From Rosa chinensis (Eukaryota > Streptophyta > Magnoliopsida > Rosales > Rosaceae): a stretch of 64,000 nt of DNA. A model generated the notes under the pieces. That model saw only the letters and a program-made list of their open reading frames with translations, did not search any database and was not told the DNA's origin. Every line of letters starts with the position of its first letter. Within the stretch, counting starts at the first letter, position 1. Shown in pieces: positions 23,347 to 35,160 of this stretch. The DNA lies in NCBI RefSeq assembly GCF_002994745.2, contig NC_037092.1:68423823-68487822 (forward strand), in the 5' to 3' direction. A program made the translations under genes and the position numbers.

Positions 23347-23839
23347 CATAGAAGAGAGACGAGATTAAGATCCATATCTAGATTGAGATCCTCATCTAGA
23401 TCGAGATCAATTAGGGTTGATGAATTTGAAATTCTCACTCAAACGTGAAGTTTGGTTCCTAAATCTGACAATTTGAGGTATGTATATTGAATTTCTCAAT
23501 TTTACTTCTATCGAATTCACAATGAATTGTTCATTTCTTAAATCTTTTTACATTTTTTTTTTACTGAAATATGTTTTCGATTTTGTTCTCAGTGTTGTCA
23601 CTGATATGTATTTGATTTCACTTAATCATTCATAAATTGATGCTCTGGTGTTTGTGTTTAGGCTGACACGTATAACTCTATTTTTATAGAGTAGTTGGTT
23701 AATTCAAGGATTATTCTTGCTAGACTTTTTAATTTATATTATGTGGCCAAGGTAGTTGTTTTGTTTCTCATTACGCGGCTTCTTACCATTGCATATATTA
23801 TGACAGTCAAGTTATTAAGAATTTTACATTATCTGAATT
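22360..23839. other. Intergenic DNA upstream of cupin A
   Basis: AT-rich, with a (GA)n run at 23318-23345 and a short GC-richer patch at 22980-23130 of unknown origin. I see no gene or paired inverted repeat. Confidence 0.4.
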
Positions 23840-24330
23840 CCTATTGATCCTCCATAGCAATATTCTATTCCTACTAACCTGCAGTAGCAATTATCTTGTT
23901 CCTACTTATCCTTAGTAGCATCCATTTTCTTAGACTCGTAGTCAATTCCCTACTAGTCCCGATCCTCAATGACACTTACCCAGTTCCATACCATTCTCAG
24001 TAACACTTACCATATACCCTATTGATCCTTAATTGCAATTAATTAATTTCCTAATAACCCTCAGTAGGAAATGCATCACTGCAGTTAGTGATAGTTACTC
24101 AATATATCACTTACAGTTAGTAGTACTGTAGTAGTCACCCATGTTCAACTAATAATGAGAAAGAATTATCCAATTTCCTACTTATTCTTAGTAGCAATTG
24201 CCCAATATACTAACCTTCAGTAGCAATTACCAAATTCTAATAAACCTCAGTAACAATTATCAATTCTACTAACCCTCAGTAGCAATCCAATTATCTACTG
24301 GAACTCATTAGTAATCATCCAGTTTGGTCG
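23840..24330. repeat. Degenerate minisatellite built on 'CCTCAGTAGCAATTACC'
   Basis: About a dozen diverged units of roughly 35-45 bp, each carrying a version of 'CCTACTAACCCTCAGTAGCA' followed by 'ATTACCCAATT'. Clear units lie at 23880-23935, 24050-24075, 24170-24200, 24210-24235, 24240-24290. Units vary in length and sequence, so the array is old. Confidence 0.6.
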
Positions 24331-24951
24331 ATAACAATTTTTCTATGTGTTTTGAATGACTATATTTGCCCTTGGCTCACTACATATTAATGAGTTCAAA
24401 TGTTTTTCATTTGCTGTTTCACAATGCCTATGAAGAGAAAGGTTCATATATTAAAGACATTAACTATGTAAGTGCAAGCAAAAAGGAGAAAATATGGATA
24501 GGAAAAAAATTCAAGATCATGAAGATCAGCAGCAAAGACCAACAATTTAACAAAGGAGAAAATATACTGATGTAGTACAAATCAGCCTTGAAAATTTTTT
24601 GTCATCAAAGTTGAAGGTGTGAATTATAATTTGTGTATAATATTTCCTTGGTTTAGATATAAATGGTTGAGCCTAAGTAATGAAAATTGACATAGAATTG
24701 TTTTTTTTTTTTTTTCTAATTGCATAACAGGGATGGCAATTCTGTAAATACTAATAAATTTAAAGATGCGGTGGCAATTTTGTAATTAACGGAAACTTTA
24801 GTGTTTAATTCATTCCGAGGAACAAATAAAGAGACCGCATGGTCATAAGGTCATTCATGCAATTGCCTCTGCGCGTGGGTATTAAACTGGAGCAGTTTAC
24901 CTTATTGGTAAATCACCCTTTATTCCTTTAATATTGTGGAGACCAAAAAAA

Positions 24952-26696
24952 GGATTAATTCCTACTCACCTAACTGAACTTTTGGTCATTCTTCATGTTA
25001 GTCCCTAAATTTCCAATTTCATCAACAAGACCCCTGAACTCCCAATTTTCATCAGCAATGTCCAATTCTTCAAACTCCATCCAAAATTTTTGTCAATTAA
25101 TGACGTGGCAGCATACAGAAGGGCTAAATTTTGATAATACCCTTGTGAACGTTTTTCCACTTTTTTTTAACCAAAACAATATTAATTATATTACACATAA
25201 TCAATATATCTCTACTCTCTTCAACTGTTCTCTGGCCAAAACCAACAGGCTCGAAAGAGCAAAAATTTCGGCAATTTTGATTTAGCATACAGCTTCATCA
25301 CCATTCTGATTTCTCAATGAACCACCATTCTGATTTCTCAGTGAATCCCAATTGATCTACACATAACCTTTTTCAAGAACACAAAACTGAAAAACTCATC
25401 TACCCAACTGTAACATTCATCAATCCAACAATAAAATTTCAAATCCATACACAAAACACAAAACTTTACCCATAATTCTCCCAAAACCACAGATAATGAA
25501 ATTGATTCATTCATATTGCTTACCCGGCCCCGATTATTCAAACAATGGAATTGATTCTTATACCATTTAATTTGAACCCAAATGGAAAGGACAAAAAACA
25601 GATTGGTGGTGGCTTTACCTTTGGTTGAGTTGGAGCATACCAATGGAAGGGGATGACCCGGAAAGAGCAAAATCGGTCCCATCCGACCCATTTCCCAATG
25701 ATGAGGCAACAGTCCCTCCTCCGGCGATGGTTATGGTAGTGGTAGTGGTGATTTCCACAAGCTTTCTTGAACGGTTTCGTTCGTGGTGCACTTGGTGCTC
25801 GCAGTACTTCTGACCGGCCACCTCAAAACACCATCAAATTAGCCTAAACAACCTAATTGAGGAAACCCTCTTCTAGGTTTGACATCCAAATCAAGGCCAT
25901 CAAGTTCCTAAGTGAAGAGGTTGGTCTGCCAATAGGTTGTGAGAATCGCAACTCGTTGTAGGCCTGCAAACATGATGGTGCATTGGTGAGCCATGAAGGT
26001 GATCGGAGGTGTCGAGTCATGGAGGCCATGGATGGCGCTAAGAAGAATACAAAGAACTGAAACGCGGCCAACACCAGCTTCTCTAGAATCTCTACTCTTT
26101 CTCATCTAATTCCATCCCCAACAACTTCAATTCGGACCGGGACCATGATAAGGACTAAAACAGGGACCGATACTCCCAAAGCAATCGAGATCGAGACCAA
26201 GAGAGAGAGAGACGATGCGCATGAATCGGAGTAGCCATTAAAGAGCAGTATTTGGGCTCAAAGAGAGGGAGCTTATGGATGGGATCTAGAATAAGGATGG
26301 CGTGGAGGATGGCGATGATGGTGGATGAGATTCAGAAGAAGGATGGCGTGGAGGATGGCAGTGATGGTGGAGGAGTCAGCTTCAACTGTGGTGGTGGAAG
26401 AGCTAGTAATTGTGGAGGATGAGGCAGCAGCAGCGGTGGAGGCAAGAAATTGTTCGAGCAAGAAAGGAGGGGGTTTTCTCAAAAAAAAAAAAAAGGCAGA
26501 TGAAATGTAAATTGACCATTTTAGCCCGTCTGTCTCCTGCCACGTCATCAATTGATAGAAATTTTGGATGGAGTTTAAAGAATTGGGTACGGCCGATGAA
26601 AATTGAGAGTTCAAGGGTGTTGTTGATGAAATTAGAAGTTTAGGGACTAACACGAAGAATGACCAAAATTTCAGGTAAGTAAACAGAAATTAATCT
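24952..26696. mobile_element. MULE-like element with about 185-bp terminal inverted repeats
   Basis: Positions 24952-25135 are inverted at about 26510-26696. Matching blocks include TTTTGGTCATTCTTC, GTTAGTCCCTAAA, AATTTCATCAACAA, AAACTCCATCCAAAATTT and GATGACGTGGCAG. Both ends abut A-runs, so the target duplication is blurred. The interior (25300-26480) is richer in GC than the arms, has short ORFs on both strands and no recognisable transposase. It could be captured host sequence (a Pack-MULE), but I cannot name a source gene. Confidence 0.75.
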
Positions 26697-26911
26697 CAAA
26701 AAAAAATTATTCTAAAGAAATTATTAAATCAATAGATGAATAATTTATTTTAAGATTTGCTTTATATTTTTCCCAGCTAAATTATATAAATTTTTTATTT
26801 ATTTTTGAATCAAACCCAAACCAGGTATCAATATATTTCAACAGAAGCCAGAATATATATGTCGTTACATACCCTTCCGTTGTAGACAAGAAGATAGTGG
26901 TAGTACCCACA

Positions 26912-27746
26912 TGGTTCTAAAAAAGGGGTTGGGCGGCGCCTAGGCACTAGGCGTTGCCTAGGCGCCGCCATACCGTTTCGATTTTGGGCTGGGCGTGGTC
27001 ACTAGGCGGCAGGCTTCTAGGCGGACACTCCTGGGCGTTGGGAGCTGAATTTTTTTTTTTTTTTTTTTTTTTCGATTCTTCTGGCCAGATTGATAACTCC
27101 CAAACTCCATAGTCTTCAAAGACTTCTCTCTTAACTGAAACCCAATCCTCAACAGAGCCCTTGATCAAAACTAACAACCCAGCGCGCTCGGATGAGTCGG
27201 TGGTGGTGGAGTTCCGGCAATGAACCCGATAAGAGAGAAAGTTGGGGATTGAAATTTGAATCTGAAGTCGGAATCTCTTATCAACAAAACTATCGATTGG
27301 TACATGAATGAAGCTTTCCTTGATGAAGACAACGAAGATTTTGGTGTTTGATGATCAATTTTGGCGAGAGGAAGAACTGGGAGAGTGCAGAGAGAAAAAT
27401 GGGAGAGTTGAGAGGCTTCGGGGATTCTGGACTTCGTTTCTTGACTTTCTTCTAAGCACGCACAACTAGCAATTGACAATTATGCCCTAAGACTAATTAA
27501 TATAATTACAAGTTCTGAGAGTGGAGATTAAAACCAAAAGAAACGGTAAAAAAAAAAGTTTTAAAAGGGAAAAAATACACACATATTAACACACTATATA
27601 TATATATATATATATATATATGTAATAAAAATAAAATAAAATTATAATAAAAAACACCTAGTCCCCGCCTAGGCTCCTGCCTAGGCCTCTAGGCGCTAGG
27701 CCCCGGATTACCGCCCGACTAGCGCCTAGCGTTTTTTAGAACCTTG
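26912..27746. mobile_element. TIR element with 'CTAGGCGC' rich ends and imperfect 10-bp target duplication
   Basis: GGTTCTAAAAAA at 26913 is inverted at 27732-27743. Both subterminal regions are crowded with CTAGGCG/CGCCTAG motifs (26930-27020 and 27655-27730). Flanks AGTACCCACA (26902-26911) and AGTACCCATA (27747-27756) look like a target duplication with one change. The interior holds a poly(T) run (27052-27072) and a (TA)n run (27596-27620). No transposase is seen. Confidence 0.7.
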
Positions 27747-27899
27747 AGTACCCATAATGGTATATAGCTATAGACCCACTCATTAGACAATTAAATACGT
27801 AGACATAGCGAGAATTCTCCTTGGTACTACTCCAGAGGCTCTAGAGGTATATAGAGTGCAAATAAATGCATAGCTTCTAATACAAGGAATTATTGTAAT

Positions 27900-28530
27900 T
27901 AGATAAAATAAAAAATATAGGAATGGGCCTAGGGCAAAAACACCCCAGCCTAAGTTAAAGCCCAATAGGGTAGCCCCAAGAGATTGGGCCCAAATCAAGG
28001 TCCAGCAGTAAAGGGATGACCTGAGCCCGCCACACCATCCCCAACCTCCAACTGCCAGCCATGCTGTCCGATCTACAACACTGCGACCTCCTCCACGAAA
28101 TCGTGCAGAACCACCCAGTCACACCGCCACCACAATCCGCCCAAATCCACCATAGCCACGCCGCCTCAGTGATCCTCCCAGACCACCAAAGCCTCACCGC
28201 CACACCGATCTGCCAAAAACTGCGATAGCCACGCCATCACAGGTCTTGGAAATCTCGTACCGAAGATACTCGTCGCCACAGATCCTGGAAGCTCTCGACG
28301 CCCACCGTACTTGAACAATCCGACTAACCCGTACTCTACTGTCACCCATTCCACTCAAAACCTCGAGCGACACCTCACCCATGAGACTACCGAGGCAATA
28401 GCTTTCAAGCACCCGCCTGATAGCCGCCCAATTCCAGCATGGCGAAACCAACGCCGATCTCAAACGCCATCGGACGAGAAGAAAAACGCAAAACCTAGAC
28501 ACAGAGTTCGAGTTTTTTGGAGAGAGCTAG
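27900..28530. other. GC-rich island of unknown origin
   Basis: Sharply GC-richer than its surroundings, with uninterrupted frames of about 100 codons on the minus strand (28502-28194) and 78 on the plus strand. Neither resembles a protein that I know. The composition is like the 5' regions of plant retroelements or of a captured gene fragment. Confidence 0.3.
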
Positions 28531-29224
28531 AGACGTTTTCTTGCTAAATTATATAACTTAGTCTAGTTTGATTGGGTATTATATTTACTTTCCAAGTTTG
28601 GTACTATGAAAAATGATTAAATTGCAAAAATCGAAGGTGTTGAAATGTTTCATAGTATGTATCATGAATTTTTATGTCTCATCAGTTATTACTTTATATA
28701 TTTCTTGTTTACGGTGTATCACATAACTAATAATTGGTTGAGCCATATATGTATTTGGAGAATGAGGGAATTTTTATGTACGTATGCTTTCTTGTGACCA
28801 AGCAGCGATAACTTTATATTCCTACGCCAATCTAGGGTGGCGTTTGTCCTCCGCCTTTTAGCCGCATTGGTCTTGGCTAGTTCATCTACAAGTGACATCG
28901 TCCAAGCGGTGTCGCGTGGCGTTGCTTGCACCTTTAGGTAATAGGATCTACCGTAGGTCGTACTTTGAATCTGCAAGCTAGGGCGACCTATTTATGTAAA
29001 CTAAACTTGTCATTTTGTTATAGTTGATATTTATAAGATTAAAAATTAGTCTACAAAATAATTGCTCACAAAAATTTTTTTCTGCTACCACCGCCACTGC
29101 TCGATGATATGCATACATATGGAAAATTTTATAATACATACTCGTATGTCATACACACATTTATAAATGTGGCAACAAATTTGTTGTCAAAGTGGTAATG
29201 TTAAGTCTTATTTTGAGTAACTTA

Positions 29225-29348
29225 ATTTTTTTTTTTCCTTTTTTTTAAGAGGGTCAAAGGATTTCATTCCTACTCCCATAGTGACTCGAACATAGGATCT
29301 TGATTCTAGATAGTGGGTGCTCTAACCACTGAGCTAACACCACTTGTC
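29225..29348 (-). mobile_element. tRNA-derived SINE with perfect 15-bp target duplication
   Basis: On the minus strand the body contains an A-box-like TTAGCTCAGTGGTTAGAG and a B-box-like TGTTCGAGTC about 30 nt further on. It ends in an A-rich tail (complement of the T-runs at 29227-29247). The flanks 29210-29224 and 29349-29363 are the identical 15-mer ATTTTGAGTAACTTA. This is the classic layout of a plant SINE inserted by LINE machinery. Confidence 0.88.
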
Positions 29349-29574
29349 ATTTTGAGTAACTTAGTTCTATTAATGGTAAATACACACCTACGACCTAATT
29401 ACAAGTTTTTGAACAATTTTGTTATCAATGTTGTAACTTTTGTTTAATTATATGTAAATAGTGTAAATGAGTATGATAATTTTGTTCTCAATATTGTAAT
29501 TTTGATTCATATAAATTGTAAAATTTTGTTCAAATAGATATAAATTGATTGTATGCATGATAAACATCACAGAC

Positions 29575-30095
29575 TGACAAGTCTGTCAATGGGTCAGGTT
29601 GGGTTGGGTTCGTGTCAGGTCAAGATATTTTTCGTGTCGCAAGATAGAAACCCAAACTCAACCCATTTAATAATCGTGTCAAAAATTTAAACTCAAACCC
29701 AACCTATTTATTAAACCGGCTACCCGTTTCCAACTCGTTTAACCTATTTAACAAATATGTTGTGTCGTATTAGACAAAATGACTCATTTAAGGGTTAACA
29801 ATGTCGCTAAAAAAATGCATAAATTGATTAAATTCACTAAAAACTCCACAAGACGAAGAATATAAATAATTATATATATTCAAAACTAATTAAATCCAAT
29901 AATTATAAAGCAAAATATTTCAAATTGTCTAATCTTATGATCAAATAATCCCAATGTCTAAAATTTCAAGAAAAAATATATCATAATCAGTTTATACGGG
30001 TTCACTTCATGTTGGCGGATTGACCCACGGCCGACCCGCTTTTTAATCGTATTTATTTTGTGCGGGTTTCGAGTCGTATTAGAATTGACAGCCCT
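29575..30095. mobile_element. Possible hAT-type MITE
   Basis: The left end has 'gtctgtcaatgggtcaggttggg' and the right end has the inverted 'gggtttcgag ... attgacagccctaa'. Loosely inverted repeats rich in GGGT/ACCC of this kind are common at hAT-derived MITEs. I found no exact target duplication, so the edges are approximate. Confidence 0.4.
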
Positions 30096-30508
30096 AATCA
30101 TAGTACCATGTATATAACAAGTTTGTCTTTTGAATCGATGTTCCATAAACAAGTATGTTGGGCAGAATATTATTTCTTTTGTGTGTGTGAAGCTGTTCGG
30201 TGAGAAATAACTAAGCAATATAATTTTGAGTTTGGACTTTCGAGAGCAAAAGATAAAGAGACTAAGAGAGCACTCATTTCATTACTTTTTGGTATAGATC
30301 GTAAAACAATGACCATAGTGACAATTGAAATTATACAACGTTGACTTATTTTTCAAAGTAATGATGCTAAATATCTTTTATATCTGGCACTACACTAGCT
30401 CATACGCATCATTTGGTGCTCATGCTTATTTGTTCCTTTAAAAAATTGAACAAGATATAATCCAAGACCACTAATTAGTTGTATTGTCATATTCTAACTT
30501 ACAGATTT

Positions 30509-30867
30509 TATCCAGAGCGAGACCTCGCTTTGAAATTTCAAAGCGAGGTTAGAGTTTAGAGTCACTTTTTGGTCTCATATCCACATCTCGACCATTCAGT
30601 TTTTAGGTACTAATGTATAGATCATCTATGCAAAATTTCAGCCAAATTGATGATCTTTAAGATATCTAACTCACTTAAACTAGTGGACGAACTGAATCTG
30701 TTCAACCTAAACCGTACTAGTTTTAAGGCAGTTATCAGTGCCATAATGACCATCAATTTGTTGAAATTTTGCAGAGATGATTTATACATTAGTAACTAAA
30801 AACTGAACGGTCGAGATGTGGAAATGTGACCGAAAAGTGACCCTAAACCCTAACCTCTCTCTGGATA
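30509..30867. mobile_element. Foldback MITE, copy 1
   Basis: TATCCAGAG at 30509 is inverted at 30859-30867. Both arms carry long imperfect inverted matches (CACATCTCGACC, TTCAGTTTTTAG, TACTAATGTATA, ATGCAAAATTTCA). The middle holds GAACTGAATCTG and ACCGTACTAG. A related copy lies at 52522-52906. Confidence 0.75.
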
Positions 30868-31015
30868 GGATTTGTTCTAACTTATTATGATTTGGTGAAT
30901 AAGTTTTTTTATTGGTAACCTTACTTTATATAGTTTATGTTGCTTTTGGAATATTGTTTCTAGTCACTATAGTAATCATAGCAGGGATTGCACAACAGAT
31001 TAGATAAAATACAAA

Positions 31016-31505
31016 CAGTAGCGGAGTCAGAATTTCATAAGAAGTGGGGAACTCAGAAATTTTAGAAAAAAAAAAATTTTATTTAAAATATATACCAAAA
31101 CTTTAATTAAAGATAACAAATTAAATAAAATTAAGGTAAGATTAATATTTTTTTTAAATTATATATTTGATGAATAAAATTTATAGCTTTAAATATTAGA
31201 CAATTTCTCATAAGACATAATTTATTTTTAACTTTTAAAACTATAAGAAAAAACTTGTTAATGTTGTCAAAAAGAAAAGAAAACAATTGAAAAAATAACT
31301 TCCCAGCATGCATGATTCAAACGTGAGACCAGCTTCAAAAACCATACAAACTTTGCCACTAGGCCTACTACACCAAGTCGGCTGACAATGACTTTTTATA
31401 AACTCAAAAGTTATTTATCATTGTTTTCATATATAAAAATTTTAAAAATATATAAAATTGAGTGGGCCAAGGGACCCACTGGGTCCCGATGTGGCTCCGC
31501 CCCTG
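31016..31505. mobile_element. Non-autonomous hAT element, 8-bp target duplication
   Basis: The ends CAGTAGCGGAGTCAG and, inverted, CAGGGGCGGAGCCAC are flanked by AATACAAA at 31008-31015 and 31506-31513. The 8-bp duplication and CAG-type ends fit the hAT superfamily. The 490-bp interior is AT-rich and non-coding. Confidence 0.85.
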
Positions 31506-31547
31506 AATACAAAGGAATAAAAAAGAAAAATTGCATCCCAGATTGTA

Positions 31548-31740
31548 TACTTGAAAGATAATAAATTAAACTTTTTAGACTGTAAAAAATGCTTTCACGT
31601 TACATTAGAAGAAAATGAAACTCCTAATTTAGTTTAATCCAAACTCTTTTCTTGACCAAATTAGGAGTTTCATTTTCCTCTAATATAATGTGAAAGCATT
31701 TTTTACAGTCTAAAAAGTTTAATTTATTATCTTTCAAGTA
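31548..31740. repeat. 193-bp near-perfect foldback (hairpin)
   Basis: Positions 31548-31630 are inverted at about 31658-31740 over about 83 bp, with roughly four mismatches by eye. A short loop (about 31631-31657) includes TTTAGTTTAATCC. Either strand would fold into a long double-stranded RNA. No coding content is present. Confidence 0.85.
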
Positions 31741-31747
31741 ATTTGGC

Positions 31748-32089
31748 TAGGGGTGGGCTCGCGAAACAGAAAACCGAAAAAAACTGCACCAAAAACCGAA
31801 CCGAACCAAACATAATTGGTTCGGTTCGGTTTTCAGTTTTGGCTCGGTGAAAACCGAACCTAAAACTTTAGATTTTCCAAAACTGAAAACCGAACCTAAA
31901 ACTTTAGATTTTTTTTTTTTTTACCATTTTATATGTTGATGGACTTTATCAAGTTTGTGTGTGTGTGTGTATATATGTAAGATAGATATATGTGTTATAT
32001 ATATATATATATATATATGTATAGATGGATGTATGTGTGTGTGTGTGTGTGTGTGTGTATATAGATAGATGTGTGTGTGCGTGTGTGTT

Positions 32090-32121
<32 letters not shown>

Positions 32122-33370
32122 GAATTTGTGTGTGTGTCTATGTGTGTGTGTGTGTGCGTGTGTGTGCGCGTGTGTGTGTGTACGTGTGTGTGGAATTTCT
32201 CATACTTCTATATAGAATATGTGCATATATATTCTACATATCATGACTACGGTTGACCAATCTGATCGGGTTTGAAACTATTGTGAAATTGGCTAAATTT
32301 TTTACCACACGCATAATTTATAGTAATAATCGCATCCAACGATCAGTTTTTACATTTTCTTTGAATTTATAGAGGTTTCTCTTTGGAGTGTTTGATATAT
32401 AAATATAGGTTTATAACAGTAACTAAGTTTGACCAAGTAGATTGAATTCGAAATGAGAACCAAATTAGCTAGATTTTTTATAACCACCATAAAACATTAC
32501 AATCTCTCCATCGAGCGGTTGGTTTCTCCAAATTCATTTTTCACTTTATGATTGTTTTAGAATAAACCTCAGCAATTTAAATACAATATATAAGTCATAC
32601 AACTTTAGGAGGCAAATTGGTATAGGCCAATGTATTGGTAATTAAAATTGAAATTTTTATCTTATGTCAACACATGTATCGATGAAATATTTACAAACAT
32701 GATGTAAAAAAATAAGCACATTTGGCGGTCGTCACGCCATTGGTCAACCAAGAAAACATACAAGTGATTACGGTTGACCAATCCTATCGGGTTCGCAACT
32801 ATTGTGAAATTGGCTAAAGTTTTAACCACACGCATAATTTATTGTAATAATCACATCCAACGGTCGGTTTTTTTATTTTCTTTGAATTTATAGAGGTTTC
32901 TCTTTGGAGTGTATGATATATAAATATAGGTTTATAAGAGTAACTAAGTTTGACCTAGTTGATTGAATTCGAAACGAGAACCAAAGCCAACCATTCATAT
33001 AATGAAGCTTTGAAGTTTGATTATGAACTATGGAGTCTAGATTATTGTCTATTGAAGTATAAAGCATGCATTAGTGAACTTGTAAACTCAGTTATATGGA
33101 TTATTATTATAGGTTTGAAGAGACAAAAAAAAATTCCTGAGTGACAATACCAAAGGGGTAGAAGTAGAAGTAGCAAAATTTGTATTATTATCTTGCCAAA
33201 AAAAAAAATTTGTTTTACTGAAAAAAAAACTGAAAAAAACCGAACCGAACCAATCGATTCGATTTTCAGTTCCAACTTCTGAAAAATGCAAAACCAAACC
33301 GAAAGTCCAATTCGGTTATGTTTTTAGTTTCAGCATAAAACCAAACCGATCGGAACCGAACCCACCCCTA
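31748..33370. mobile_element. TIR element with TAGGGGTGGG ends and (A)ACCGAACC-rich arms
   Basis: TAGGGGTGGG at 31748 is inverted at 33361-33370. Both subterminal regions repeat AACCGAACCGAACC and its complement (31780-31900 and 33230-33360). Inside are a long (GT)n/(TA)n tract and a direct repeat of about 218 bp (32246-32463 and 32768-32986). No convincing target duplication and no transposase are seen. It is probably a non-autonomous hAT-like element. Confidence 0.6.
31957..32205 (+). repeat. Compound (GT)n/(AT)n microsatellite
   Basis: Runs of GT and AT alternate, broken by GATA and GGAATTT insertions. The 'GTGTGGAATTTGTG' block recurs at about 32119 and 32188. It yields Cys/Val-rich pseudo-ORFs that are not genes. 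Confidence 0.95.
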
Positions 33371-33389
33371 AATCTAGGTACTTTTTTCT

Positions 33390-34975
33390 TTGGGAAATCA
33401 CATCCTAATATTGCTTGGAGGCAATCTTGTTTACCAACATCTAAAGGCAGTTTAGGGATTAGACCGGCTGATAACTTTAATAAAGTTGTCCTAGCTAAGC
33501 TAGGTTGGAAAGTTTTAACCCAACCTGAAAATTGGTGGGTTCAATTAGTAACAAGAAAATACCTTAAGAACAGTCACTTTTTGACTACTCAAAAGAAAGC
33601 TTCGCATTCTTTGGCATGGAAAGGCATCTTAGATGCTAGATTTACTCTCTGAGGGTCTTAGATGGACTGTTGCTGATGGCCAGTCTATTCTTTTTTGGTC
33701 TTTCAATTGGGTTATGCCTTTTCCTTTATTTTTACTTATTCCAGAACAACAAAGAAATCAATTAGTTTGGTTTCTTACAGTTTCTCATTTTGTTCATACT
33801 ACGTCTTGGGATAAAGAAGCTTTGCTGAATATTCTTCCTGTTGATATTGTTGATAAGATCATAGCTATTCCTTTGCCTTTGTATCCTACTCAGGATGAGT
33901 TTGTTTGGGGCCTTTTCGGATAAGATACTTTCACTGTTAAATGTGCTTCTTGGCTTCAATCTCAATAGGTTCCTGTTCACTCTAAACCTTCTTTGTTAAA
34001 TAAAATGTGGAAGTTAAATTTAACTCTTAAAGTTAAGATCTTTGCTTGGATTCTGATTAAAAATCGTTTACGAACAAGAGATAAGCTTTCTGCTTATAAT
34101 CATAATATTTCTCCCCTTTGTCCTTTTTGTACTAATTCTCCAGAAACTATTGACCATCTTTTTATGCATTGTACATTCTCTCATCAGGTTTGGACTTTGG
34201 CTCATTCTTCTAATCCTCTTCAATGGAATGACTTTCTTATTTCTTGGTTGGATCATATTAATAATGCAGGTTCATCTTCTGATTCTCTTGCTCAAGCACT
34301 GCTTATTTCTTGGTCCATTTGGGAATAGGTTAATCTTTCAGCAATTAGTTCCTTCCCCTAATAAAACCTTGTTTGGGACTGTTATGATGAGAACTAGTTA
34401 CTGTCAGGCTAACCTTAAGAATAGTCAACCTAATGGCAACCTCCTAATTCAGAGCAAGTGAAATTAAATTTTTTATGGTTCCGTTAGGGAATGGCTCAGT
34501 TACTATTGGTTTTGTTATTCGGAATTCGGATGGAAATCCTTTAGTTGTAGCTAACAAAAGATTAGGTCATTCTAGTGTTCTCATTGCAGAACAACTGCTC
34601 TCAGAGATGGTTTACACACTACCTTACTTCATCATCAATTTAATACCTCTGTTGAGGGGGATTCGAAGCTCCTGATCGACTGCATTCAAGGCAAGACTGC
34701 TGTTCCTTGGAGAATTAAAGTTCTGGTTCAAGATATTAAGTATCTATCTCAGCAGTTTAATTCCATTGTCTTCCAGCATATATACCAAGAAGCCAACTTT
34801 GTTACTTATCATCTAACATCCTTAGTTCATCAATCTCAGAACCCGACTGTTTGGTTCTTTTGCCTTTCCATTTTTGTGTCCTCAGCGTTTCATTTGAATC
34901 AACTAGAAGGGAGAGTTAGTCGTGGTTTTTTGTTTTAGTTTTTCTGTTGTGTTTGTGTCATCAAAAAAATAAAAT
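33390..34975 (+). pseudogene. LINE ORF2 3' half, pseudogene 2
   Basis: A plus-strand remnant runs from the 'WRQSCLPTSKGSLGIRPADN' region (33412) through RWTVADGQSILFW (33660), a zinc-binding reverse-transcriptase segment (KIFAWILIKNRLRTRDKLS, then CPFCTNSPETIDHLFMHC) and an RNase H-like end (34480-34870; FVIRNSDGNPLVVANKRLG). Stops at about 33651, 33920, 33966 and 34327 break it. An A-rich tail follows at 34966-34980. It is the same family as the remnant at 1-1158 and better preserved. Confidence 0.8.
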
Positions 34976-35060
34976 AAAAATCTTTTCTTGACCCCATCAC
35001 CACTTGCACTAACTTTAAGAACAGAAAATTTCTTTTTAGATGTTTTATACACAAAAAAGT

Positions 35061-35107
<47 letters not shown>

Positions 35108-35112
35108 AGTTT

Positions 35113-35153
<41 letters not shown>

Positions 35154-35160
35154 AGTTTTA
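35061..35160. repeat. Duplicated (GA)n microsatellite
   Basis: Two successive copies of '(GA)n TGAAGTTTTA' (35061-35113 and 35114-35160). The second has a shorter GA run. Confidence 0.95.

Noticed and set aside
25338..25821. Minus-strand ORFs inside the MULE-like element as a host gene
   Set aside because: No conserved domain; bounded by TIRs, so treated as element interior.
32025..32256. Cys/Val-rich ORFs
   Set aside because: They are translations of a (GT)n microsatellite.
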